Positions 26,701-39,500 of a stretch of 64,000 nucleotides of DNA are shown here, in pieces (positions within the stretch are counted from its first letter, which is position 1; every line of letters starts with the position of its first letter). Position numbers and translations under genes: made by a program. Source of the DNA: Lumbricus rubellus (taxonomy: Eukaryota > Annelida > Clitellata > Crassiclitellata > Lumbricidae); the NCBI GenBank assembly GCA_945859605.1, contig OX243824.1, positions 2,995,797-3,059,796 of the forward strand, written 5' to 3'. The notes under the pieces were generated by a model. The model saw only the letters and a list, made by a program, of their open reading frames with translations, had not been told where the DNA came from and ran no database searches.

Positions 26701-29700
26701 AGCGTCACCCTCCTCCTTCATCCCAGCTTGCACTGGCACTGCCAAAGCTGGAACAGTGGCGGAGTTCGTTGCGAACTTATTCATTTATTTCTGAAGTTTT
26801 ATATTTTAAGGCTCCAGCTATGGTCGTTGACCTAAGTCAATATGAAGAGAATTATGAGTGATGTACTGATTTTCCAACTAAAAGCATTTACATATATGAA
26901 TTTTACTTATTTTTAAGGGTGTCTTATGGAAATAGAAGCTTTTACACAAGTTTAAATATTAATTAACCAGAATTCGTCCCTGAAGGTTTCACGAACTGCT
27001 TTTACGCTGAGGAATAAAATAAATAAGTGTCTAATACAAATTCGGTCACAGTCTTTCCAGTAGTACCAGTCTCAAGCTTGGAAAAAGAAGGAGGGCGACC
27101 AACGCATTCATGCTGTCACCCAGCTTTGCTAAACAGCGAACATTTTCGATTAGGTATGCGAGAACCAAAATTAATAGAATCGCATTTACTGAGTTGATAT
27201 ATCGGAATAGACTCAACTAATAAAGGTGTCTAAGCAAAGTGAATGGTGTAAATAACAAGTTTTAATAATCATTAGCTTCTCGACGATGCGCTACATAAAA
27301 ACTCAAAATTAATAAGCGAATAATCATAAGAATAGTTTCCTTAATTATTAATGGCCTACAGAAGTCATGGTAGAGATTTAATAACCTGGCATGATGTTGG
27401 AGCATCTTGGTTACTGGACTCATACTGTTCAGTAGATGGTGGCTCCCTCTGAATTGTGCCACTCTTGATGTGCCAATAGTAGGCACCATCGCCATCTACA
27501 AGTCAAAATGCCAAAAGTCGAAACACCAAAAGTCGAAAAGTCAAAAAGTCATGAAGTCTAAAGCCATGAAGTCAGAATTAAACATACCAAAAGTAAAGAA
27601 GTCAAGACGTCAAAAGACAAAAGTCACTAGACAAAAAGTCAAAAAGTCAAAAGTAAGCAAATAAAAAGTCGAAAGTCAAAGAGTCAAAAGTCAACGAACC
27701 AAGAGTCAAGAAGTCAAAAGTCAAAAAGTCAAATGCTACAAAGCAGAAAAGGCCAATACAACACGTGAAAAAGTCAAAAGTCAACACCCAAATATTCAAC
27801 GCTGAAAGAGTCAATCGTCAAATGGTAAGAAATTTAAAGCACTGGATGTCAGATCACAAAAAGTGATATTTCAAAATCAAAGATGTTAAAGATAAGCTCT
27901 TGGGAGTCAAACCTAAATCTGTCAATGTTCAAAGAGTCAAAAGTCGAAACCCATAAAATGTTCCGAACGCAGAAATTCTAATCAAATGAGTTTATATAGA
28001 AAATATTGAATCATTTCTGGAGGTGTATGAAATAAATGACTGCTGTTACACAAGTTTCCAATGGTAATTAACCAACATTCGTCGCTGCATGCGTCACGAG
28101 CTATTTATTTTTAAGCCGAATAATGTTATTTGCTACTGCGAATTCAACAACAGACATTTCAGTGGAATACCAGTCCCAAGAATCAAAAAAGAAGGAGGGT
28201 GACACAAATAATCATTGCTAGATAATTCTCGAATGATTATGCTAGCAATAAGCATGATCGCGTGCGAAACAATTTCGGGTAAAGAAGTGAAAGTAAAAAA
28301 ATAAAAGGGCAAAGTTAAAAGAAGTCAAAGTTGGTCAAAATTCAAAATTCCAGAATAGACCTATGTTTATAAGCACGTCGTATGCACTATGCACTGACCT
28401 TCGTGTTTCTGCCATCCACGAGGGAGAACTTCCTTCGCCGATTCGATCAGTGATTCCTGAAATTGAAACCAAGTTCACCTCAGTCGTGCAAAGATACTTG
28501 AAAGTCATGTGGGTCCCGGTAATTGGGATATGAACTATTTCACGGTCTATGGTCATCCCATAGCGCTAAACAGATGACCATTTTCAGGGCAATAGACAGA
28601 CTAGGCACGGCAAACTCTAGCTCTAGAGTACGTTGTGCACAATTTAAGATTACATAACATACATAATTTACATAATATACATAATATAGTGCATTGCACC
28701 TATGTAAGATGCACAAAAGAGTTACGTTTCGCCAAAGGTGAATTATGTACTCTACAGTTATGCCGTGCCTACATGTATGTTTGCCGAGTTAGACGGATAG
28801 AGAAGTCTGATGTAAGTGACCAGAAGTTTGAAAGTCATAAGCAATTGAGCGGAGGAGTCAGGCTCCATCTACCTGACCGAAATGCATATCCCTCCGAGGC
28901 TACTCTCTGACACGTTCTATCACGATCTTAAAACTGCCCCCTTTAGCCGAGGTTGGGCAAAGGGGGCGCTCCTGATTAGTAACCTTGAAAGAGAGGTTAC
29001 ATAAACGCTGATAGTCAAAAGTCAGGAAGTTACAGCACAAGTAATAATTTTTATTATTTATTATAATGACACATTAATTTTAACACTTGAGTGCCCAAGG
29101 TAATTTTTGGTACACGAAGGCCCAAGGAGGGGGTCCGCGCGGACCCCAGCGTTTTTTGTTAATATCTTGAGAAGGGATTGGAATATCGTTACATAATTTA
29201 GTTCTATATGATCCCAAATGAATTTGCAATCGATTGATATATCTTATATCACAATAACACCACCTGCTGTAAAATAATAGTGTAATAATCTCGTGATACA
29301 TTTTATGCTTGTTTGCGTTATTTACCGAAGGAAACCTATACGCGTGTATGAATATCAGCCGAATATCATGCGGTACCCTTAGTATATGCTGTGATTGTGG
29401 GGTACAGGGTAGGACAATACTCACGAAAAATATACCATTCTATGCCCAAATGGTTGGCCTAGGAATACCTAAAAGCGTTTCTGCAGATTCATAGCCTTTA
29501 AAAAGTTATCCGGGGAAAACAGGCCTGGGGTCCGGTCGGACCCCCCCCTTGGGCACTCGAGGGTTAAATTTGGTTAGCGTGACGGGTCACCGATAGTGAA
29601 TTCAATTAAATATTCTTAACTAAAAAAATAATATAATTATATATTAAATTTTTAATCATTGATAAAGGTGTCTAATATAAATTAACCATTTTTCACAAGT

Positions 29701-30231
29701 TTCATGTTTCATGAACAAAATGAATGAATAGATGAGTCTGAGTTAGGTAAGCAAAAGATTTGGTGGCAATAATATTGGCTTTGTGTTGAGTGTCGATATC
29801 TATCATGGGATCAGACGTTTGCGGTCATCAGGGTCCCTGCGGCGTTTTACAACGAGATAAGCCTGTCGAAATGAGCATGATGATTTTAAATTTCCATTAA
29901 TTATTGAATAGTTAATTAGGTGGACGGAATATAATGGGTTGGCAATTATTTTAAACAATCGGATCAAATTGCCATCTGGCGAGAGCAATTGTCGAACGAA
30001 GACCATGGTTGGGTGAATGTTGTTTGTTCATTCAAGTGAGTCCAACCGTGACTATTGTGATGGACTCGAACTATTATTATTATCTACCGATCCGAAAAGA
30101 ATTTCTCTCTAGAATGGCATTGCAATTACATTGTATTATTGTGACAACAATAAAAATAACAACAACTACAGTAATTATAGTAAAATAATATTAATAATAA
30201 TAAAAAACAATAGCAATGATGATGATAATGG

Positions 30232-30273
<42 letters not shown>

Positions 30274-32911
30274 CGATGATGATGAGGATGATGACGATGA
30301 TAATTACGATTACGATGCAGCTAGAAGGTACGTCGTGCCTATAGGTATTATACTCTAGAGTTTGCTGCATGTATTTTGTGCATGTTGTGCTTGTGCTTAG
30401 GTGTTGCGCATCTAATTAGAATACGTAACGTTGTGCCCAGGCAGCCCAGCTATGATGTATTGTAAAGTACGTTTATTCTAATGATTAAATAGGCATGGAG
30501 GCCTTAGACACCTTTAAAATAGATAAACTAAGCATTATAATAATAGAAGAGATTTGCGTCTGTCCACGTTACACAGTATACATGTATATGACAAAACATT
30601 GCTTCTTTTCTTGCCAGCACCATAAAGTCCAGCCATTTACGGCATTTCATTTTACATGAAAATAATGACATTTTGTATGCAATCGTAGCCTACATGACCA
30701 TAAATACATTGTACACACGCGCATACACAGACCAATGCATTCACAAGAACATGCACGCACGCATACAAAGAGAGAGACAGATATACAGAGACAGAAATAG
30801 AGAAAGAAACATACAGAGATACAGAGAGAAAGAAACAGAGACGGAGACGGTGACGGAGGCGGAGACGATGGATGGAGGAAGAGAGAGGAAAAAAGACAGA
30901 CAGACAGAGAAATACATAGTATTTATTTATTTATTTATTTCGGAAATTTATATAGCGCCTCTTCAAGGCAGTCTACTCAGAAGCGCTCCCGGCCCAACCA
31001 CGGCTAAATAAAACAGTTTTTAGAGAGCGGAGTGACCTCTGGGAATTAAGCGCAATGTAACAGGAAGACCATTCCAGGTGGTAGAACCAGCAACAGAGAG
31101 TGAACGACGCTGTCGCATAGCAGTCCGCGAGCGGGGAACCAGAAGCTAAATTTGGTTCGCCGATCGAAGGGTGTAGCGTTCATGTAAACGAACATAATTA
31201 TAATATAAGCCTCCACGCATACATCCATACAAACGCATATATCTCTCTCAGCTCCGTGACGTCCAATCATTCACCTGAAGAACCTACCTGGTCGTCCTTG
31301 GCGACCGAATTGTTGTCGCAGGTATTCATTTCCGGTTGCGGAGTGGACGCCTCCGACTGATAGATGTCGCTGGTGAAAACGGTTTCATTCGCTTCCTTGT
31401 CGCTGGAGGCGCTCCTGTCCTTCGTGAAGACCGGACGACGACCTGTGACGTCACCCGGCGACGGTCTCGTATGTGACGTCACATCGGCTTGGATGCCACT
31501 GTCGTTGGAGTCAGGAGAGTAGATATCACGGAAGAGACTACAATGTCATGAAGCAAAGAGATGATATACGTTTATGTGCGATGAGATTCAATTATTATGG
31601 TGTTAAAAAGCAAAATAGAGGTGTCGAAGTGCATTTCATTACATTAAACAATTATTAAAGCAATGTTTGTATGTGCACTTGTTATAGCGCCCCTTCAAGC
31701 TCTCCTACTCAGAGGCGCTCCTGAATGCAGAGCGGACACTACATCGGAGTTTCACGCCGAAGCGCTGAGCAATTGTGAGTGAAGAACTTGCCCAAGGTTC
31801 TTACGCGGCGAGGTGGATTCGATCCTCGAACCTTCCGGCTCCAAGGCAAAGACGCCACCACTACACCACCGCTCCCCACAAATTGGGTAGGTGTATGCAT
31901 ATTATTAATGAAGGATTTACCATCGAACGATAGAATTGGCAGCTGCGAGAGGCGCTACAGGAAAAAAAAATTAATCAATAAATATTTTTTTTCTGAATTA
32001 CTTTGGTCTCTGTCTATGTTCAGGAATGATAATTAGTCCCTGGTCGAAAAATTGCTGAACCTCTGGATTAACTTTTGAATGAAAATAAGCAGTAGGCTAT
32101 GTACATGTGTGAAAGTGCTCGAAGTCATCGATTCAATTTTTTTAAAACCTAATGTCTGGAGAGCTCTGTCAAATAAATGTGTAACGAAATCTTCTGATTC
32201 CTGTGATTTATAATAGACGGATCTGATTATTGATTGAATTATTGAATTAAAATTGAGAATTATCAGATTTTTATCAAGTGTAGATAACAAAAAGTAGAGG
32301 TGTCTAACGTAATTAAGTTTTTGACGACATTCTTGTGGCTAGCAACGTCAATTATTTCAATCTCAACTCTCAAGAGAAATTGATCATTATTTGTTACCCA
32401 TATAAATTCGGCAATAGCTCAGTTGACCTCCCCACCCAATGACTAACCTACCATTACATGCGGATAATAATAATAAAAAAAAATTTAAAAAAACATCTGG
32501 TGACTTTGAGGACGCGTCATGGTTAAGCGGTCCAACATTCCTTGAAAGCAGATTTAAAGCCAGACTCGTGAGTAGCCGTACTAAAAAAAGTACATGGGGA
32601 ATTTTGTGTCCCGAGTAAATTCTTTTGACAGATTTGTGACTGGGCAACGACCGCGTAAAGATTTTTATCAGCTCACTTTCTTTGGCTTAACATGATATAG
32701 CGCTGCCATTCATTTCCTCACTGTAGTTATGGCAATGCGCTGTAGACAGCTGAAAATTGTCATTGTTATTGTTATTATTGTTGTTATTGTTGTTATTGTT
32801 ATAATTGTTATAATTGTTATAATTGTTATAATTGTTATAATTGTTATAATTGTTATAATTGTTATAATTGTTATAATTGTTATAATTGTTAATATTGATT
32901 TTATTGCCTTA

Positions 32912-32948
<37 letters not shown>

Positions 32949-35900
32949 ATAAATAAAGAAATCATGTCTCACCTATGTTCCTTGCTCTCGTTTTTCCCAA
33001 TCATCTTCTCCTCTTTGCTTTCCTTTCTTCCATCATCCAAACCACTCTTCCCTACAACTCCATCCTTATTGTCTCCATCATCCGTTTCCACATCGCGTTG
33101 AATCGATCCAAACTCCCTCCCATCCACCTCCTCTTCCTCATCATCCTCCTCCTCTTCTTCTTCCTCTTCATCCTCCTCATCATCGCTATTCGGAGCACTG
33201 CCAGTGGATGTCTTCTTCAATAGTCTCTGGACACGACGCGCGTCAAACGTTTTCACCGCCGCGATTTCTGTACAATTGCCGGTTAAATCACGGAGTGGAT
33301 TTCTTGTGAGCGATCCGCTTTGGTCAGCGGCTGAGGACAACGCGTTGTCTATAATGCTGAGATCAGCCGCTGTGTTGTTGGATCCGCTGTCTACTTCTCC
33401 TCGTTCGTCGTAAGATGGCGGTGGTGGCGGGAAGAAGTTGGAATTGATGGCGTCCAGACCGTAGTTGGGATTCGAGAAACTGGTCATCACGTCGTTTCCT
33501 GTGGAGTTAAGAAACACGAATTATTATTCACGCTTCGGCGTGAAACTCCGATGCAGTGTCCGCTCTGCATCGGGAGCGCCTCTGAGTAGCGAGAGCTTGA
33601 AGGGGCTCTATAACAAGTGCACATACAAACAATTAGTGTTGATGTTGTTGTTGTTATTAATATTATTATCGCTATTTTAGCATTATTGTTACTATTAATG
33701 ATATTGTTATTGTTATTGTCATTGTTATCGTTAATGTCATTATGATTAACTTATTTTGAAACGTTCAGAACCGAGAAAATTAAATTAAGAAAAATAATTA
33801 CAGTCAGTAAATGAATAATTGTTGGGGTCACATGTAAAATGGAATGTTAAATATAACGTCTTATGCTTATGGTTTGTTCAGAAGCATCTTAAAACAGCGC
33901 TTTTCAGCCGACTGTAAGCGCGCTATAAAAATATCCATAATGAATAAAAGAATGGGAATATGATGAACCAAACTAGCCTAACATCCACTACATTATTGTA
34001 AAAAAACCTTTTTTTTATTGCTTCTTATACAGGAACTGATTCTGCAAGTGAAGGTGTCTTTGCCGGTTCTACATTATACACGGTGTCCCAATTGAACTGA
34101 TACCCTTTTTGTTTTGGCGATATACTTGTCAATTCTAAATGAATCTCTATAACATTTCAGAGAATGTAAGAGGGATAAATTATCAATGTTTCCTGAAAAT
34201 ATTGTCCAATTCTAAGAACACAGTCCGAAGTTATGCACGTTCAAATTTGGGCAACGAAAATTTTAAGTTTCCAACATGTAAACGTTAGGAAATTGTAGGC
34301 CTAGTGTTAGCGCTGTTCTTCAAAGCTGATGTTCAAAATGTCCTCCATTAGCTCGAATGCATGCTCTAAGTCTAATGCGCTTTCGCCATTCATTGATTGC
34401 ATTGTCAAAAATCCCTTGATCAAAACGATTCCATTCTTTCACATTTCGCTGTTTGAAGTGGTCACTGGTCAACGTCACGTATGCGGGTTTCATTAGGCTG
34501 CGACGGGCCAGTTTCTGTTATGATATTCCTTTAAAAACCTTTGCACCGTAATGTTTTTCTTCTATTAAATTTTTTATTCAACTCAAACCATCTTTGCTGA
34601 TAACCATTTTTATTGTTGTCCCCTAACATGGAAATGACGAAAATATAACGTCATATTTATTAATTTAGAAAGTAAGGCGTGCAGTTGCCAACAATAATTT
34701 CCTATCTTTTACATGTTGGAAACTTAAAATTTCCGTCGCACAACTTTGAATGTGCATAACTTCGGACTCTGTTGGCAGAATTCGATAGAATTTTCGGAAA
34801 ACATTGATAATTTATTCCTCTTACATTCTCTGAAATTATAAGGAGATTCGTTTAGAATTGACAAGTATATCGCCAAAACAAAAAGGGTATCAGTTCAATT
34901 GGGACACCGTGTATAATTATGATAATTAAAGAATCTACGAAATGCCAACGAGTTGAAGCACAGGACAATCATAGATAGGCAAAATTATTGCAATAAGGAT
35001 CGGGTCTCTCTCCGACGTCGGGTTGACAGCGTTAGGCTACTCCGCCTAGCTACGGCCTAGATCTGAGACCTGACGACAGAAAGTTTCCGCCGCTGGCGCT
35101 AATTGAACCTAATGTATCATAGGCTAGAGTTTAGCATTTTCGCCTATTTTAGCAAACTTTTATCAAATAACATTCGTATTTCATGCCTATATGACATTAG
35201 ATAACTTGTTTTTAAAGGTGTCCAGTCCAAACTTAAACCAGTTGGCTATGTCTGTATGTAGGCCTACGTGTAAGCACTTGCTATATATAGCCCCTTCAAG
35301 ACTCTACTCAGAGCCGCTCAGTACTATAGCGCGGACACTGAATCGGAGTTTTATGCCGAAGCGCATGAGCAATTGCGAGTGAAGGACTTGCTCCAGGTCT
35401 TTATGCTTCCAGCCCCATGGGCCATGGCACCGAACATGCCCCTACACCACAGCCGCTCGCAATATGGTGACACTCAATAACTTGCCGTAGACCACAGTGC
35501 GATATAAATAATTTGAGGGACAGACAGAGAGACAGTTAGAAACGGACACAGACTCACATGGAACCACAAGCACACAGACACACAGACACGCAGACAGACA
35601 CACAGAGAGAGAGATACACACATACAGAGAGTTTGCCCTCTATTAGTACATGTGTAACTACTAACTAAGGGAATGAAGAAGAATATTGGATGAGAGAGAA
35701 GTTTTGCAGGCGACGATAAGAAACAAAATTCGTGTATTCCTCCGCCGAGCTATTTCCGGGAGTAGTGCCAGAACTTTACAATTTTCGCCCTAGGTCGCAC
35801 TATTTTTAAACTCCAACCAAAAGATAACAGACAATTTATAGCAAGAGTTTTCCATAGAAAATAGCACAGAAACCTTTTTCTTATTTTAACAATGTTAGCA

Positions 35901-36485
35901 GCGGTTTTCCCATGTAATCTAATACGTGGATGCGACTTGAAAACTGACAGAGTATTATCCTATTGGCAATATCTGTAGTTTTAAATATCATCATGTACTG
36001 CTGCTTTAAAGGTGTATTAAAAGAGCGCCAATATTATTCTCTCCATCGATTTTTTTTATAGAATCTCCGTTACTGTAACTGAAAATGATTTTCATTATTT
36101 TTATTTGTGGCTCCAGTATTTATTTTTATATGTTCTTTATTTATATAGTCCTTGTTCAATAAAGCTTTAATTGTTAAGTTTTTATTATAAGTTACAAAAT
36201 TTTGCAAACGAAGAAAAACCAATACCATCATCCTCCTCAAAACCAAAAGGATGAACAAGAAGAAATTTCCAAGTCAAATAAAAAATACACAGTGCAAGAA
36301 TGAATGAGACTTGTCCTGGTTTGTCCACACTATTTGTATCGACTCGACCTCAGTACATTCGCCACAGACGATAAATTCACATTTAACAGCTCAATAGAAT
36401 TGACTTCGATATTCACGTCACGTACGCACGCACGCTCACACACACACACACACACTCACACACACACGCGCACACACACACACAA

Positions 36486-36521
<36 letters not shown>

Positions 36522-39500
36522 ACACACACACAAACACACACACACCACGCACACCCCCCCCCCCCACACACACACACACACAAGCACACACAAGCACACG
36601 TACACACAAGCGCAGGAAACGCACGACACCAATAAAAGGTGATTTATATTATATCCATTCGCACATAAAGTAATTCGAAGATCGGCGAAAATCACTTGCG
36701 CATACCACTCCGCCGCAAAGTTCGTCCATCGCCAAAACCCTCCCGTCTTACGGATCTTAAGCCCGGCACTACACAACGCGTAGCCTCTTCCCCCCCCCCC
36801 CCAATTCCCTCTTCCTTCGACCCTCGGCTTATCGCGGGTCATCTTCCCCCGACAGGGTCATCTTCCACTGGATGTATACGACAGATATATCGCGCCATCT
36901 TCAATTCAATTCGGCGGTAAATGCAAGAAATCATCAACGCTGAGCCAGAAGTTCGTGCTGGGATCAGACGAAACATATCAATCGCATCGGTAGCTGGACT
37001 CATGGTCGGCAGCGTTGCCACCCTAAAAATGAAAAAACCCAAGTTGGAGGGTCGAAAAAACCCAAGAAAACCCAAGTTACCAATATCTTCAAAAATGTAC
37101 ACAATTTCCCTTCCAAAAAACTCTGATGACCCTTTTTTAGTCATCCGGACCAAAATCTCCAAAATGTCCACAATTTCTCGATTTTCTTAGTCGAAAGGGG
37201 AAAAAAAAAAAACCAAGTTTTTTTTCCGAAAAAAACCCAATTTGTCAAGTTCACACATAAGAAAACCCAAGATTCTTGTCAGACAAAAATCCAAGCAAAA
37301 AACCCAAGTTCTCCCTCCCAGAAAAAACCGTTTCTCAAGTTCGGATCGAAAAACCCAAGATCTTGTGAAAAAAAACAAGGAGTGGCAACGCAGTTGGTAA
37401 GTATGCCTCACATGTAGCACAACGTTCCAACGCCGGGAAAATAGCTGAAATTAATCGATGGGTAAGCTGTCGTTTCGCTACGCCACCGCTACGTTCATCA
37501 ATCTTCATTAGCCTGGCTTGCAGGTCGCATCTCGGATATAATTATGTGGAAAGGAGGTTGTGTATGGAAAGGCATTGGAGGCGGTTCTATAAATCACGAT
37601 GTGGGTCTAGACAAGCGGTTTGCTGTGACTAAGCGATACATAAACTTGTCTGGAAATGCATGGCTAGTCAGTGCAGTACTTGGGGGATGGGGGAAACTGG
37701 ACCCATGAAAGGGTAAGGCAGAAAACAAGGTGACCGTAACTGACTAGAGAAAATGTGAGAATAGCCTAAGCTATTTTGACTTTTTACAGGAATAATTATG
37801 TAATGATCTGTAAGAGCGCCGACTTAGACACCTTTATAATAATAACTAGAAATATATATATACAAGGTGGAAAAGAAATTTCTTGGATGTGTGCTATCGT
37901 CGCTTCCTGTTAATTTAGAGATTAATTTATTCGTGCATTCGGAACTTCATATACCGTCCCTTCAAGGACTCAGAGGCGCTCCCGACTCCAGCGCTCCAAA
38001 AATTCCACCTCGCCGCCCAAGGACCTTGGGCAAGTCCTTCACTCACAATTGCTCAGCGCTTCGGCGTGAAACTCCGATGCAGTGTCCGCTCTGCATTCTG
38101 GAGCGCATCTGAGTAGCAAGAGCTTGACGGGGCGCTTTAGCAAGTGCGCATACAAATATGAAAGTACAATTTCACATTGTGAAGCATAGAATAACATGTT
38201 TAATTCGATAACCAACGTAATATTATTACAAGTAGTAATTACATTACAAAAATTGTGTTGTCTCGTGTCGAAAAACTCACAGTAGACATACAATTTTGAG
38301 GTTGGCTTGCCAGGTAAATAATTGAATTAATTGAACACCTTCATTAAGATAATTTGTTATAATTAGTAAACGCGGAAGCGCGGAGGATCTTTAGAATCAT
38401 CTCAAAGTGCAACAAATTGCAATCGGAGCTGCAGATCGTCACGAAAATCGCGTGTTGGGCTACTTTTCAATGCACTCGCAAATGAAAATTCTCGTTCTGG
38501 TGACCTCGCTATATTTTCGACACCTTGCCAATTATAACCTCTTGACAAAAACACACCAACATCCTGCAAGAATTGATGTCACTTATAAAAATAATGAATA
38601 ACTTCAAAAAGGTGTCGATTAGACGGGTTTTGCATTAATCCATAATTTGTCAATTAGGTTGATTGATTATCTCTATAATTAAAACCATGAGTAAAGGACT
38701 TGCCAATGTACATGTAGTCCTCAGGTTTAAGAAAAAGATAAAAACATTGTCATGACACAGAAACTTTTAGGCTGACCAAAACAACCGATGATTAATTCAC
38801 TTTCAATCAATAGTTTATATAGCACCTCTTCAAGCAAACTACTCAGAGGTGCTCCTGACTCGAGCACGGTCAAAATAAGTTTTTGAAGTGCTCATAGCCT
38901 GCGCTAGAGAGTAGAGAGGGCGACACAAGGGGAACAGGTGCAGCCGAAGAGAGAGGCTATCCCATAATTAGAAACGGCACGCACTAAAAACGAGTGCGCC
39001 CACGCGTATACGACTCCAACGAGTGGGCAGAAGTCCCAATAAAGTCCAGATGATCGAGCATGAGAAAGCAGCCGGCAGAAAACCTTTGTACTTGGGCCAA
39101 TTAAAATAACAATTACCAAAGTGTTTCGTAAGGGTTAGCATCTAAGTATAGCACTCGAAATGTAATCATAACAAAAGCATTGTTTTCGTGAGAGCAACGT
39201 GAGACAAAGAAGCAGGTCCATTTACAACAGGGACAACCATTCGAGAAAGAGATGCAATTATTATAGTTATGGCATTGCGAGTAACCGACCCTTCGCGACT
39301 CTTCTCATTAGCCACGAATCCTTCTATCTAGCAATGAGATTTATAAAGCGCCCATTGAAGAGAACTATTCACGGGAAAAAAGGAAGGCAGTCTTAACAAC
39401 TTCCAGTGAATTTCTGAGGAAATCAGTTACGATTCATAGGCCTACGATTAGACTATTATAATTGTTGGTAAGATATACATTATATAAGTCAATCACGTAA

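Larger units (their letters stand above)
21976..27385 (-). other. APBB intron 5
   Basis: Contains microsatellites, the Merlin element and two minus-strand SINEs. I see no coding exon in 22.35-24.6 kb. Confidence 0.75.
28457..31287 (-). other. APBB intron 3
   Basis: Contains a complete piggyBac-like MITE, a (GAT)n array, and an antisense LINE end near exon 3. An open minus frame ending [16 protein letters not shown] (29.82-29.88 kb) lacks a donor and is not called. Confidence 0.7.
31538..32972 (-). other. APBB intron 2
   Basis: Holds one SINE and a compound microsatellite. The rest is AT-rich without a visible exon. Confidence 0.7.

Noticed and set aside
27401..27426. Alternative exon 5 donor GTATGAGT
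   Set aside because: It leaves phase 2, which does not join the phase-0 start of exon 6. The later CAG|GTTATT does.
29803..30006. Minus-strand exon ending [16 protein letters not shown]
   Set aside because: It has an acceptor-like TTTCGACAG but a stop and no donor, and exons 3 and 4 of APBB already join in phase without it.
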